Source of the DNA: Caballeronia zhejiangensis
GTDB lineage: Bacteria; Pseudomonadota; Gammaproteobacteria; Burkholderiales; Burkholderiaceae
Assembly (NCBI RefSeq): GCF_000698575.1
Contig: NZ_JFHD01000002.1
Span: 1-64,000 of the forward strand
Reading direction: 5' to 3'
DNA: 64,000 bases
This document shows positions 55,111 through 63,848 of the stretch, one piece after another. The notes beneath the pieces were generated by a model. The model ran no database searches, had not been told where the DNA came from, and saw only the letters and a program-made list of their open reading frames with translations. The translations under genes and the position numbers were made by a program. Position 1 is the first letter of the stretch; each line of letters opens with the position of its first letter.

Positions 55111-57537
55111 ATGAAGAGTTTCGTCGTCCGCTTGCTGGTCTCCACGGTGGCGCTCACGGCAGTCCTGCTGCTCGTGATGCTCGCGCTCGCGAGCGCGAAC
55201 ACCGAGTTCTTCGACCGCTACTACGGCTGGCTCTACGCGGCGAATGTCGCGGTGGCGATGGTCTTCATGCTGATCGTCATCAGCCTGTTCATCATCATCG
55301 TGTCGAGGGTGAGGCAAGGGCGCTTCGGCACGCGCCTGCTCGCCAAGCTCGCGTTCATCTTCGCGCTCGTTGGCGTGGTGCCGGGCGCGATCATCTATGT
55401 GGTTTCGTATCAGTTCGTGTCGCGCAGCATCGAGTCGTGGTTCGACGTGAATGTCGAAACCGCGCTCACCTCCGGTCTGACGCTCGGGCGCGGCATGCTC
55501 CAGACATCGCTCGCCGATTTCAAGAACCGCGGCCGGCAGATGAGCGATCAGCTCGCGAGCGCCGATCCATCGAGTCTCACGCTGTCGCTTTTGCGGCTGC
55601 GCGATCAGTACGGCGTGCAGGACGCCGTCGTGTTCGAGCGGCCGCGCGATCAGTACAACCGCGAGGATCTCGCGGCGAACAACAGTTCGCAACGCGTGCC
55701 CGGATTGCGCACGGTCGCGCAGGCATCGGGCAATTACTACGCGCTCCTGCCGGCCAACGAGCCGACCGGCACGATGGTGCGGGAGGCGCAGGATCATCCG
55801 TACGGCGCGATCGAAGGCGAGATCGACGGCGATCCGAAATCGAACGGGCCGAAGGGCGCATTGCGATTGCGCGTGCTCACGAAGATTCCCGATCCGACGA
55901 CGACCACCGAATTTCAGCACGTCGACCGTTTCCTGCAGATCGAGCAGCCTGTGAGCCAGGAGCTCGCGCGCAACGCCGACGCCGTGCAGCGCGCGTATCG
56001 CGAATATCAGGAGAAGCGGCTCGGGCGCACCGGCTTGCGCAAGATGTATATCGGCACGCTGACGCTCGCGCTTTTTCTCGCGACCTTCATCGCGATGATG
56101 CTCGCGCTCGCGCTCGGCAATCAGCTCGCGCGGCCGTTGTTCCTGCTGGCGCAGGGCACGAAGGAAGTGGCCGAAGGCGACTACACGCCCAAACGCGAGA
56201 TCAATTCACGCGACGAACTCGGCTTTCTCACGCAGTCCTTCAACGCGATGACGCGCCAGCTTTCCGAGGCGCGCGCGGCGGTCGAGAACAATCGCATCGC
56301 ACTGGAGCATTCGAAGGCGTATCTGGAGAGCATTCTCGCGAACCTCACCGCGGGCGTGTTCGTGTTCGACCGGCAGTTCCGTCTCTCCACCGCGAATCGC
56401 GGCGCGGAGCGCATCTTCCGCCAACCGTTCGCCGCGTTGCTCAATCAGCCGCTCGATCAGATCGAGGTGCTCGCCGAGTTCGGCGCGATGGTCAAAAAGG
56501 CGTTCGCCGAGCGCGACGCGGCGGCGGTCGGCAGCGATCATCCTGTCGGCGATCGCGGTCACTGGCAGCAGCAGGTTGCGGTGACGGTGCCGGGCGAGAG
56601 CGATCCGCTCACGTTGCTCGTGCGCGGCACGCAGTTGTTGAGAGTGACCGAGAGCGACACCGACGACGCGGAAACCACGGGCTACGTCGTCGTGTTCGAC
56701 GACATATCGGATGTCATCTCCGCGCAGCGTTCCGTCGCGTGGGGCGAAGTCGCGCGGCGTCTCGCGCACGAGATCAAGAATCCGCTCACGCCTATTCAGC
56801 TTTCAGCCGAACGTCTGCAGATGAAGCTCGCCGACAAGCTCGCGCCGCCGGATGCGGACGTGCTGAAGCGCGCATCGACGACCATCGTCAATCAGGTGCA
56901 GGCGATGAAGCAGATGGTCGACGACTTCCGCGAATACGCGCGCACGCCGCCCGCGGTGCTCGGCAATCTGCAACTGAACGATCTCGTCGCGGAAGTGCTG
57001 ACGTTGTACGGCATCGAGGACGGCAAGACGCCGATCAAAGTCGATCTCGCGAAGCTGCCGGTGATACGCGGCGATGCGACGCAGATCCGCCAGGTCATCC
57101 ACAACTTGTTGCAGAACGCGCAGGATGCGGTGGCCGAAGTCGCGGAGCCGCGCGTGCTGCTCGAAACGAGGACAGTAGAATATGGCGAGCCCGATGCATC
57201 GGGTCATGCGCGCGTCGCGGTTCGCCTGACTGTGTCGGACAACGGCTCGGGCTTTCCGGCGCGTATTCTTTCGCGTGCTTTCGAGCCTTACGTGACGACG
57301 AAAGCGAAAGGCACGGGCCTGGGACTTGCGACCGTGAAGAAGATCGTCGACGAGCACGGCGCGCGCATCGACATACGCAACCGCTCGAAGAGCGCGGATG
57401 TGATCGAAGGCGCGCAGATATCGATTCTGTTTCTACAACTCGCGGACGATACCGCGGCGCCCGGCGCGACGCCTGGCTCCGGTGCGCCGGCGAATCATGG
57501 AACGACAAAAGCAACAGTGCAGACAAGGGCAGCGTAA
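55111..57537 (+). CDS. ntrY: NtrY-type membrane sensor histidine kinase
   Basis: An 808-residue sensor kinase. Three hydrophobic segments occupy about residues 5-105, then a large periplasmic part and a fourth segment (LTLALFLATFIAMMLALALGNQL, near 315). HAMP, PAS (LANLTAGVFVFDRQFRLSTANRGAERIF), HisKA with phospho-His in RRLAHEIKNPLTPIQLSAERLQ (about 552), and HATPase (NLLQNAQDAV, DNGSGFP, GTGLGLATVKKIVDEHGA) follow. An in-frame GTG at 55078 overlapping the DUF4390 gene is an alternative start. The NtrYX pairing is clear from the next gene; the signal is likely nitrogen or redox related. Confidence 0.92.
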   Translation: MKSFVVRLLVSTVALTAVLLLVMLALASANTEFFDRYYGWLYAANVAVAMVFMLIVISLFIIIVSRVRQGRFGTRLLAKLAFIFALVGVVPGAIIYVVSYQFVSRSIESWFDVNVETALTSGLTLGRGMLQTSLADFKNRGRQMSDQLASADPSSLTLSLLRLRDQYGVQDAVVFERPRDQYNREDLAANNSSQRVPGLRTVAQASGNYYALLPANEPTGTMVREAQDHPYGAIEGEIDGDPKSNGPKGALRLRVLTKIPDPTTTTEFQHVDRFLQIEQPVSQELARNADAVQRAYREYQEKRLGRTGLRKMYIGTLTLALFLATFIAMMLALALGNQLARPLFLLAQGTKEVAEGDYTPKREINSRDELGFLTQSFNAMTRQLSEARAAVENNRIALEHSKAYLESILANLTAGVFVFDRQFRLSTANRGAERIFRQPFAALLNQPLDQIEVLAEFGAMVKKAFAERDAAAVGSDHPVGDRGHWQQQVAVTVPGESDPLTLLVRGTQLLRVTESDTDDAETTGYVVVFDDISDVISAQRSVAWGEVARRLAHEIKNPLTPIQLSAERLQMKLADKLAPPDADVLKRASTTIVNQVQAMKQMVDDFREYARTPPAVLGNLQLNDLVAEVLTLYGIEDGKTPIKVDLAKLPVIRGDATQIRQVIHNLLQNAQDAVAEVAEPRVLLETRTVEYGEPDASGHARVAVRLTVSDNGSGFPARILSRAFEPYVTTKAKGTGLGLATVKKIVDEHGARIDIRNRSKSADVIEGAQISILFLQLADDTAAPGATPGSGAPANHGTTKATVQTRAA

Positions 57538-58251
57538 ATGGCAACCATCCTGGTGGTAGACGATGAAATGGGGATCCGGGAACTGCTCTCCGAGATCCTG
57601 AGCGACGAAGGCCATGTTGTGGAAGTGGCGGAAAACGCGCAGCACGCGCGCGACTACCGTCTACAGCAAACGCCCGATCTCGTTTTGCTCGACATCTGGA
57701 TGCCCGATACCGACGGCGTAACGCTCCTCAAGGAATGGGCCGCGCAGGGCAAGCTCACGATGCCGGTCATCATGATGTCGGGGCATGCGACTATCGACAC
57801 GGCCGTCGAGGCGACGAAGATCGGCGCGCTCAACTTCCTCGAAAAGCCGATCGCGCTGCAGAAACTGCTGAAGGCCGTCGAGCAGGGACTCGCGCACGGC
57901 ACTGCGGCGGCGCCCGCGGCGACGGCGGCGAAGTCTCCGTCGAGCGTGAACGCATCGGGCGTGCCGGTCGCGGCTGCGCTGCCGACGGCATCGGCGCTGA
58001 ATGCATCGAACGATGCGGCGGCGAGCGGCGCGGCGCAGAATCAGTCCGGGCAGACGGCGTCGATCTCGTTCGATATTCCGTTGCGCGACGCCCGCGATGC
58101 GTTCGAACGCGCGTACTTCGAATATCACCTTGCGCGCGAGAACGGCAGCATGACGCGCGTCGCCGAAAAGACGGGGCTGGAGCGCACGCACCTGTATCGC
58201 AAGTTGAAGCAGCTCGGCGTCGATCTTGGGAAGAACAAGAACGAGGTGTGA
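57538..58251 (+). CDS. NtrX-like response regulator lacking the AAA+ domain
   Basis: A 237-residue response regulator that begins directly after the kinase stop. The receiver domain covers residues 1-120 with the acidic pair at VVDDE, phospho-Asp in LVLLDIWMPD (about 51-52), Ser/Thr in MMSGHAT, and Lys in LEKPI. Then comes an Ala/Ser-rich linker (about 121-180), then a Fis-type helix-turn-helix, TRVAEKTGLERTHLYRKLKQLGVDL. The sigma-54-activating AAA+ domain of classical NtrX is absent, so it cannot remodel sigma-54 polymerase. It may act as a plain DNA-binding regulator. Confidence 0.9.
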   Translation: MATILVVDDEMGIRELLSEILSDEGHVVEVAENAQHARDYRLQQTPDLVLLDIWMPDTDGVTLLKEWAAQGKLTMPVIMMSGHATIDTAVEATKIGALNFLEKPIALQKLLKAVEQGLAHGTAAAPAATAAKSPSSVNASGVPVAAALPTASALNASNDAAASGAAQNQSGQTASISFDIPLRDARDAFERAYFEYHLARENGSMTRVAEKTGLERTHLYRKLKQLGVDLGKNKNEV

Positions 58252-58291
58252 GCGCGGCCCCGGACATTTTCAGAAAAATGCGCAAAGGGGC

Positions 58292-58320
58292 TTGAGGCGC
58301 GGGATAGTCTCTGCTATAGT
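58292..58320 (+). promoter_or_regulatory. tRNA-Phe promoter
   Basis: TTGAGG at 58292-58297, a 17-base spacer, and TATAGT at 58315-58320, ending 14 bases before the tRNA. Confidence 0.65.
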
Positions 58321-58334
58321 TTCACCTCTTCGTT

Positions 58335-58410
58335 GGCCCGGTAGCTCAGTTGGTAGAGCAGCGGATTGAAAATCCGCGTGTCGATGGTTCGATTCCGTCC
58401 CAGGCCACCA
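58335..58410 (+). tRNA. tRNA-Phe (anticodon GAA)
   Basis: A complete 76-base cloverleaf: acceptor GGCCCGG/CCAGGCC (one mismatch-type pair), D-arm GCTCAGTTGGTAGAGC, anticodon loop TTGAAAA with anticodon GAA, T-loop TTCGATT, and encoded CCA. Confidence 0.95.
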
Positions 58411-58419
58411 GAATGCAAG

Positions 58420-58449
58420 AAGCCCGAGAGTGTTATCGCTCTCGGGCTT
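58420..58449 (+). terminator. Terminator of tRNA-Phe
   Basis: Eleven-base-pair stem (AAGCCCGAGAG with CTCTCGGGCTT) and an eight-base loop, followed by TTT. Confidence 0.9.
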
Positions 58450-58523
58450 TTTCATTTTCCGCATGTGAAAAACGCGCAGTCCGTGTAAGCCGACTGCGCG
58501 TTCTTTTTTCAGCGATCCGGCGC

Positions 58524-59630
58524 TTACTTCGGATTGGCCGCGACGAAATTCTTGAACGCGGTGTAAGACGCCTTCTGCGTTTTGCCGTCGTTCTTCAGCA
58601 GGCCGTACGCGCCTTCGCCGCCTGCGGGATCGTCATACAACTGGTACGTCTGAATCGCCTGGATGTTGTACTTCGACGCCAGCGCGACGAACTGCGCCAT
58701 CATCTTGTTGCCGACGAGATACGACGCGATCTGCTGATCCGAGCCATACCACGGACGCACGCCGTATTCGTTGAGCCAGATCGGCTTGCCGAACTGCTGC
58801 AGTGTTCCGAGTACGTCATGGCAACCCGTGCCGCCGCACGCGTTGGTGATGTCGCCCATATCCGAATACCAGTGCCACGCGGTGATGTCCCAGTTCACGA
58901 CCGGGTGCCCCGTCGTGCCGTCCGGCTGCGTGCCGGCCGCGAGCATCTGATCCACGGCGTAATGCATCCACGTACCGCCGCCCATGATGATCTTGCCGTT
59001 CGTATCGACCGACTTCACGCCGGCGATCATGCCGCGAATGACGCCGCGCGCGATCTGGAATTTCGCGTTGTCGAACTGCTGCGGATAGACGCCGTCGACG
59101 TTGTTGTAAATCGTCATCGCGTCGAGTTCGTTCGACACTTCGTAGTACGGGTACTTGTAGGCGGTGGCCGTCCAGACGCCCAACTGATAGCCGGCGTTAT
59201 ACGCGTCGGTCTCGGTGTTGAAGTCGATGCTCATCAGCATGACGGGATACACGGTCACGCCGCCCGCTGCCATCGTCTTCGCGATGCCTGCCAGCTTGTT
59301 CGCCGATGACTGGTTGTACACCTCGTTCCGATACAGCTTCACGCCGAGATCCTGCAACTGCGAGAGCTGCACTGCCGGGCTGGAGATGTCGTACGCGCCG
59401 CCTTCGTTGTTGTGACCGTTGGCGCCGTAGAAGATCGTGCTCGTGGTTGTCGCGGCCGCCGCCTTGCGGCTCGCCGCGGCTGTGGTCGATGCGGTGTCGA
59501 GCGCGTCGTTGCCGCCGCCTCCGCACGCTGCCAGCAACACGCTGGTTGCCACGGCAGCGGTGATAAGGCTCGCCTTGGGTGCCCGTAATGCGTCAATGAC
59601 GCGCAAGCTGGTCTGAATGTATTTTTTCAT
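58524..59630 (-). CDS. Secreted glycoside-hydrolase-like lipoprotein
   Basis: A 368-residue lipoprotein: a hydrophobic signal ending in the lipobox LLAAC near residue 35, then a Gly/Ala/Thr-rich linker. The body is a TIM-barrel glycosidase of clan GH-A type. EVSNELDAM (Glu near 153) fits the acid/base and PIWLNEYGVRPW (Glu near 284) the nucleophile, with AWHWYSD between them. The best family guess is GH39/GH5-like, acting on an exopolysaccharide at the cell surface; the substrate is not determinable. The ATG at 59630 is the only start giving the signal peptide. A structured leader lies upstream. Confidence 0.82.
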   Translation of the reverse strand: MKKYIQTSLRVIDALRAPKASLITAAVATSVLLAACGGGGNDALDTASTTAAASRKAAAATTTSTIFYGANGHNNEGGAYDISSPAVQLSQLQDLGVKLYRNEVYNQSSANKLAGIAKTMAAGGVTVYPVMLMSIDFNTETDAYNAGYQLGVWTATAYKYPYYEVSNELDAMTIYNNVDGVYPQQFDNAKFQIARGVIRGMIAGVKSVDTNGKIIMGGGTWMHYAVDQMLAAGTQPDGTTGHPVVNWDITAWHWYSDMGDITNACGGTGCHDVLGTLQQFGKPIWLNEYGVRPWYGSDQQIASYLVGNKMMAQFVALASKYNIQAIQTYQLYDDPAGGEGAYGLLKNDGKTQKASYTAFKNFVAANPK

Positions 59631-60309
59631 TGTATGTACTACTGATGGAGATGTTGTGTATCGGTGAAGTAGGTACGTCTTCAGGAGCGCCGTGAGCCGA
59701 AAGGGCGGATCGGAAACGGACCTGCGGTCCCGCTTAACCCTGCGGGAGGGTTTCAAGCCGAGTAATTTCGAAGTGCGAATTAACGGCGGCCGTCAGTCGA
59801 CGGGGCTTTGATGGCGCGCCAGTGTCCTGCAACGAAACGAAAAAAATACCTGAAACTGTAACGAGGCCGCGCCAATTTGTTACATGTATAACGGCGCGCG
59901 TGTTGGCGGGTTTAGAGAATTCGTCGGAATTGCCGACTTATTTCTTCCGATGATGGCACGAATTACCGGTTCCCCGCGCGCCAGCGCGCCGAGCTCGGCG
60001 AACAACCGCCCTCCGTGTTAAAATTCGCGCCGAATTAAGGACTTGCCTCGTCCTCGGACCCCGCAAGTCCTTTTCTTTTCGGCGCTCCGAATTGCTCGTG
60101 CGACGCGCCGGAACATTCGTCCGGCGCTGGTCATCCGTCTCGCATTCCGCTATCGGCGGCATAAAAGGCGTGCGCTTCCGGGCGAAGGCCGCCGGCCTAT
60201 ACTGGACTCGCGGGCGTCTTGCCCGCGCCGCTCGTCGCGAAGTCCGGTCACTCCGACTGCCTGTGCGGCGTGCGACGCCATCAAATTCACGGAGTACGGA
60301 GTTTTCACG
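59631..60309. other. Long divergent intergenic region with structured leaders
   Basis: About 680 bases between the glycosidase and queC. On the minus strand near 59720-59755, two stable hairpins lie in the glycosidase leader (CCCGC/GCGGG and GGACC/GGTCC). On the plus strand an orphan terminator stands at 60037-60072. The frame upstream of queC stays open but has no family similarity, so queC is not extended. No known riboswitch is recognised with confidence. Confidence 0.45.
60037..60072 (+). terminator. Orphan terminator or attenuator upstream of queC
   Basis: Perfect ten-base-pair stem AAGGACTTGC/GCAAGTCCTT with a 16-base loop, then TTCTTTTC. It is preceded by the perfect palindrome AATTCG-CGC-CGAATT at 60022-60036. 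No gene on this strand lies upstream for 1.6 kb, so it ends a small RNA or an attenuated queC leader. Confidence 0.6.
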
Positions 60310-61044
60310 GTGACTCGGATAGACGCTAAAGACAGCGCGCTCGTGCTGTTCTCCGGCGGCCAGGACTCGGCCACGTGCCTCGCCTGGGCGCTCGAACGTT
60401 ACAAGACGGTAGAGACGCTCGGTTTCGATTACGGACAGCGCCATCGCGTGGAACTCGAGTGCCGCGAAGGCTTTCGCGCCGCGATCGTGCGCGAGTTTCC
60501 GCAATGGGCCGAACGGCTGGGCGAAGATCACATGATCGATCTGTCCGTGCTCGGCGCGATCAGCGATACCGCGATGACGCGCGAGATCGAGATTCAGGCG
60601 ACCGCGAACGGCCTGCCCAACACGTTCGTGCCGGGCCGCAATCTGCTGTTCATGACGATTGCTGCAGCAGTGGCGTATCGGCGCGGGCTGAAGGTGCTGG
60701 TCGGCGGCATGTGCGAGACAGACTTCTCCGGCTATCCGGATTGCCGCGACGACACGATGAAAGCGCTGCAAGTCGCGCTCAATCTCGGCATGGAAACGCG
60801 CTACGCGCTCGAAACGCCGCTGATGTGGCTCGACAAGGCCGATACCTGGCGGCTCGCGGAAACGCTCGGCGGCGAGGCGCTCGTCGAACTGGTGCGCGTC
60901 GAGACGCACACTTGCTATGTCGGCGAGCGCGCGGAATTGCACGACTGGGGCTTCGGCTGCGGCCAATGCCCGGCATGCAAACTGCGCAAACGTGGTTATG
61001 AGGCGTATCGCGCGGGCGAGCAGGTCGATACCGCGCCGGTCTGA
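60310..61044 (+). CDS. queC: 7-cyano-7-deazaguanine synthase QueC
   Basis: QueC converts 7-carboxy-7-deazaguanine to preQ0 with ammonia and ATP in queuosine synthesis. The 244-residue protein has the PP-loop [18 protein letters not shown] near residue 10, the middle [15 protein letters not shown], and the zinc-binding cysteines in [19 protein letters not shown] near the C-terminus. The start is taken as the GTG at 60310, with GGAG about eight bases upstream, because the family begins there. It heads queC-queE-queD. Confidence 0.96.
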   Translation: MTRIDAKDSALVLFSGGQDSATCLAWALERYKTVETLGFDYGQRHRVELECREGFRAAIVREFPQWAERLGEDHMIDLSVLGAISDTAMTREIEIQATANGLPNTFVPGRNLLFMTIAAAVAYRRGLKVLVGGMCETDFSGYPDCRDDTMKALQVALNLGMETRYALETPLMWLDKADTWRLAETLGGEALVELVRVETHTCYVGERAELHDWGFGCGQCPACKLRKRGYEAYRAGEQVDTAPV

Positions 61045-61071
61045 TTTTTTTTAGAGGTTCACAGAGCAGTC

Positions 61072-61704
61072 ATGACGTACGCGGTAAAGGAAATTTTCTA
61101 CACGTTGCAGGGCGAAGGCGCCAATGCCGGGCGTCCGGCCGTGTTCTGCCGTTTCGCGGGCTGCAATCTGTGGTCGGGGCGCGAGGAAGATCGCGCGGAC
61201 GCCGTCTGCCAGTTTTGCGACACCGATTTCGTCGGCACCGATGGCGAAAACGGTGGCAAGTACAAAACGCCTGCGGAACTCGTCGCGAAGATCGCATCGC
61301 TGTGGCCGGAAGGCGAGGCGCACAAATTCGTCGTGTGCACGGGCGGCGAGCCGATGCTGCAGATCGACCAGCCGTTCGTCGATGCGCTGCACGAAGCCGG
61401 CTTCGAAATGGCGATCGAAACGAACGGTTCGCTGCCGGTGCTCGAGAGCATCGACTGGATTTGCGTGAGTCCGAAAGCCGACGCGCCGCTTGTCGTGACG
61501 AAAGGCAACGAGCTGAAAGTCGTGGTGCCGCAGGACAACCAGCGTCTTGCCGAGTACGAAAAGCTCGACTTCGAATACTTTCTCGTGCAACCGATGGACA
61601 ACGCATCGCGCGACATCAACACGAAGCTCGCGATCGACTGGTGCAAGCGGCATCCGAAGTGGCGCCTGTCGATGCAGACGCACAAATACCTGAATATCCC
61701 CTGA
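61072..61704 (+). CDS. queE: 7-carboxy-7-deazaguanine synthase QueE
   Basis: A radical-SAM enzyme that turns 6-carboxytetrahydropterin into 7-carboxy-7-deazaguanine. The 210-residue protein has its cluster cysteines spread as CRFAGCNLW then CQFCDTDF. This is the expanded (CX14CX2C-like) motif of the proteobacterial group typified by Burkholderia QueE. GGEP (VVCTGGEPMLQ) follows near 90. It is placed between queC and queD, in reverse pathway order. Confidence 0.95.
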   Translation: MTYAVKEIFYTLQGEGANAGRPAVFCRFAGCNLWSGREEDRADAVCQFCDTDFVGTDGENGGKYKTPAELVAKIASLWPEGEAHKFVVCTGGEPMLQIDQPFVDALHEAGFEMAIETNGSLPVLESIDWICVSPKADAPLVVTKGNELKVVVPQDNQRLAEYEKLDFEYFLVQPMDNASRDINTKLAIDWCKRHPKWRLSMQTHKYLNIP

Positions 61705-61709
61705 ACGCC

Positions 61710-62156
61710 GTGCAGACGATTACCCGAAAACTCGAATTCGATGCGGGCCACCGCATTCCCGATCACCGCAGCCAGTGCCGCAATCTGCACGGGCATCGCT
61801 ACGTGCTCGAAATCACGCTGCAAGGCGATCTCGTCGATGTGGAAGGCGCGCCCGATCGCGGCATGGTGATGGACTTCGCCGACGTGAAAGCGCTCGCGAT
61901 GGAGCATCTCGTCAACAAATGGGATCACGCGTTCATCGTCTACGAGGGCGATGTCAAGGTGCGCGAATTTCTGCAGACGCTGTCGGATCACAAGACCGTC
62001 GTGCTCGATCGCATTCCGACCGTCGAGAACCTCGCGGCCGTCGCGTTCAACATTCTCGCGGAAGTCTATGACGCGCACTACGGCGTCAATCTCAAGCTGA
62101 AGCGCGTGCGTCTGTACGAAACGCCGAACTGCTGGGCCGACGTCGCGCGCGGCTGA
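61710..62156 (+). CDS. queD: 6-carboxytetrahydropterin synthase QueD
   Basis: Makes 6-carboxy-5,6,7,8-tetrahydropterin from dihydroneopterin triphosphate. The 148-residue protein has zinc His ligands in FDAGHRIPDH and NLHGHRYVLE, the catalytic Cys in SQCRNLHGH (about 27), and Glu in RLYETPNCWA near the end. The start is the GTG at 61710, five bases after the queE stop; no ATG fits the family start. With queC and queE it supplies preQ0 for tRNA queuosine. Confidence 0.93.
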   Translation: MQTITRKLEFDAGHRIPDHRSQCRNLHGHRYVLEITLQGDLVDVEGAPDRGMVMDFADVKALAMEHLVNKWDHAFIVYEGDVKVREFLQTLSDHKTVVLDRIPTVENLAAVAFNILAEVYDAHYGVNLKLKRVRLYETPNCWADVARG

Positions 62157-62337
62157 TTTCAGGCGTGCGCGCGGCCGGAAGCACCTCCGGCGCGCGTGCT
62201 TTTGTCACGGTATGATCGTCCGATGAGTCGCCCATCCTCCGAGGCGGCGAGACACGGAGCGCACGCATGCCGTCACTTCATCCGTTTTTCCAGTGGCCGC
62301 GCGTGGCCGTCCTTCAAACGCTCGAAGGAGACGCGCG

Positions 62338-63120
62338 ATGAGCACCTTCACCAATCCCCTCAAGCAGCGCTTCTCCGAACCGGGCACGTTGTTCGGCCTG
62401 TGGCTGTCGCTCGGCAGCGCCGATGCCGCCGAAGCGCTCGCGCACGCGGGCTTCGACTGGCTCTGCATCGACATGGAGCACTCGCCGAACGATAGCGCCG
62501 ACGTCGTCGCCCAGTTGCGCGCGATCGCCGCCGCGCATCTGCCGAGCGAGCCGATCGTGCGCGTGCCGGCGAACGAAGGCTGGCTCGTCAAGCGCGCGCT
62601 CGACGCAGGCGCGCGCACGCTGATGTTCCCGAACGTGCAATCGGCGGAAGAGGCGGCGCGCATCGTGAGGCTGACGCAATATCCGACCGAAGCGGCGCTG
62701 CACGGCCTGCGCGGCGTGGCGGGCGCGGTGCGCGCGGCGGCATACGGTATGCGTCGCGATTACATGGCGAGCGCGAATGCGCAGATTGCGACGATCGTGC
62801 AGATCGAATCGGTCGCGGCGCTCGAAGCCGTCGATGAAATTGCCGCGACGCCGGGCGTCGATTGCCTGTTCATCGGGCCGGCGGATCTGGCCGCGAGCCT
62901 CGGTCATCTCGGCGACGGCAAGCATCCGGATGTGCAGGCGGCGATCACGAAGATCGTCGACGCGGCGAATCGCGCGGGCATCGCGAGCGGCATCTTCGCA
63001 CTCGATGCCGCGAGCGCGAAGCAGTACGCGCAGGCGGGCATCAAGCTCGTCGCGATCGGCGCGGATGTAATGTGGCTGTTGAAGGCGACGCGTCAGGCGT
63101 TGCAGGAGGCGAGATCATGA
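62338..63120 (+). CDS. HpcH/HpaI-family aldolase
   Basis: A 260-residue class II aldolase of the 2,4-dihydroxyhept-2-ene-1,7-dioate/5-keto-4-deoxyglucarate aldolase family. Motifs: WLCIDMEHSPND with catalytic His (about 45), VRVPANEGWLVKRALDAGARTLMFPNVQSAEEA, then QIESVAALEAVDEIAATPGVDCLFIGPADLAASLG with the metal-binding Glu and Asp. It splits a keto-acid into pyruvate and an aldehyde; the exact substrate is unknown. AAGGAG is upstream. Its stop overlaps the next gene's ATG. Confidence 0.9.
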   Translation: MSTFTNPLKQRFSEPGTLFGLWLSLGSADAAEALAHAGFDWLCIDMEHSPNDSADVVAQLRAIAAAHLPSEPIVRVPANEGWLVKRALDAGARTLMFPNVQSAEEAARIVRLTQYPTEAALHGLRGVAGAVRAAAYGMRRDYMASANAQIATIVQIESVAALEAVDEIAATPGVDCLFIGPADLAASLGHLGDGKHPDVQAAITKIVDAANRAGIASGIFALDAASAKQYAQAGIKLVAIGADVMWLLKATRQALQEARS

Positions 63121-63785
63121 AAGCCGCCGCCGCTGCGATCATCGCGCTGGCGCTCGCCGGTGCGGCCCGCGCCGACAACGCGCCGAAGCCGACCGACATC
63201 GCGACGCAAAACGCCGTCGCCGATTACAACGCGGGCAATTTCGTCGCGGCGCGCTCGGAGTTTCGGCGTGCGGCGCAAAGAGGCAGCCGCCTCGCCGAAT
63301 TCAACTACGCGATGATGCTGCTCAACGGCGAGGGCGGCCCGGCGGATGTGCCCGAAGGCAAGAAATGGCTGCGCCGCGCCGCCGACGCCAACATGACGCA
63401 CGCGCAATACGTGTACGGCAAGATGTACGACGACGGCCAGTTCGTCGAGAAAGATCCGGCGGAGGCGCATCGCTGGTTCCTGCGCGCGGCGAATCAGGGT
63501 CACGTACAGGCCGAACTCGCGCTCGCCAACCAGTTCCTCGACGGACGCGGCACCGCGCGCGACAACACGCAGGCGTTCACCTGGTACAAGAAGGCTGCGG
63601 AAGGCGGCGACATGACGGCGCAATACGTCGCGGGATCGTTCTACGAGCGCGGCGGCGATGGCGTCGAACGCAATCTGAATGTCGCGCGGGCTTATTACGC
63701 GGCAGCGGCCGCGCAGGGCGATCCGGCGGCGAAGCTCAAGTATCTGCAGCTCAGCACCGAACTCGAGCAGCAGAAGCCGCAGTGA
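63117..63785 (+). CDS. Secreted Sel1-repeat protein
   Basis: A 222-residue protein with a Sec signal peptide (AAAAAIIALALAGAARA) and about five Sel1-like repeats. Each is 36 residues or so, for example AEFNYAMMLLNGEGGPADVPEGKKWLRRAAD, AQYVYGKMYDDGQFVEKDPAEAHRWFLRAAN, and AELALANQFLDGRGTARDNTQAFTWYKKAAE. Such repeats form helical scaffolds for protein contacts in the periplasm. It overlaps the aldolase gene by ATGA, so the two are co-translated although their roles look unrelated. Confidence 0.9.
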   Translation: MKAAAAAIIALALAGAARADNAPKPTDIATQNAVADYNAGNFVAARSEFRRAAQRGSRLAEFNYAMMLLNGEGGPADVPEGKKWLRRAADANMTHAQYVYGKMYDDGQFVEKDPAEAHRWFLRAANQGHVQAELALANQFLDGRGTARDNTQAFTWYKKAAEGGDMTAQYVAGSFYERGGDGVERNLNVARAYYAAAAAQGDPAAKLKYLQLSTELEQQKPQ

Positions 63786-63806
63786 CGGCGCGCGTCGATA
63801 AAAAAA

Positions 63807-63826
63807 ACCGCGGTCGAAGCCGCGGC
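63807..63826 (-). terminator. Terminator after rodA
   Basis: On the minus strand CCGCGG-CTTCGA-CCGCGG followed by TTTTTTT, 22 bases after the rodA stop. It can also act weakly on the convergent Sel1-repeat transcript. Confidence 0.75.
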
Positions 63827-63848
63827 TCATGTGGCGGAAGATAGCCCG

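Noticed and set aside
60043..60309. An 89-codon N-terminal extension of queC
   Set aside because: The frame is open only because of high GC; it contains the terminator stem and has no similarity to QueC.
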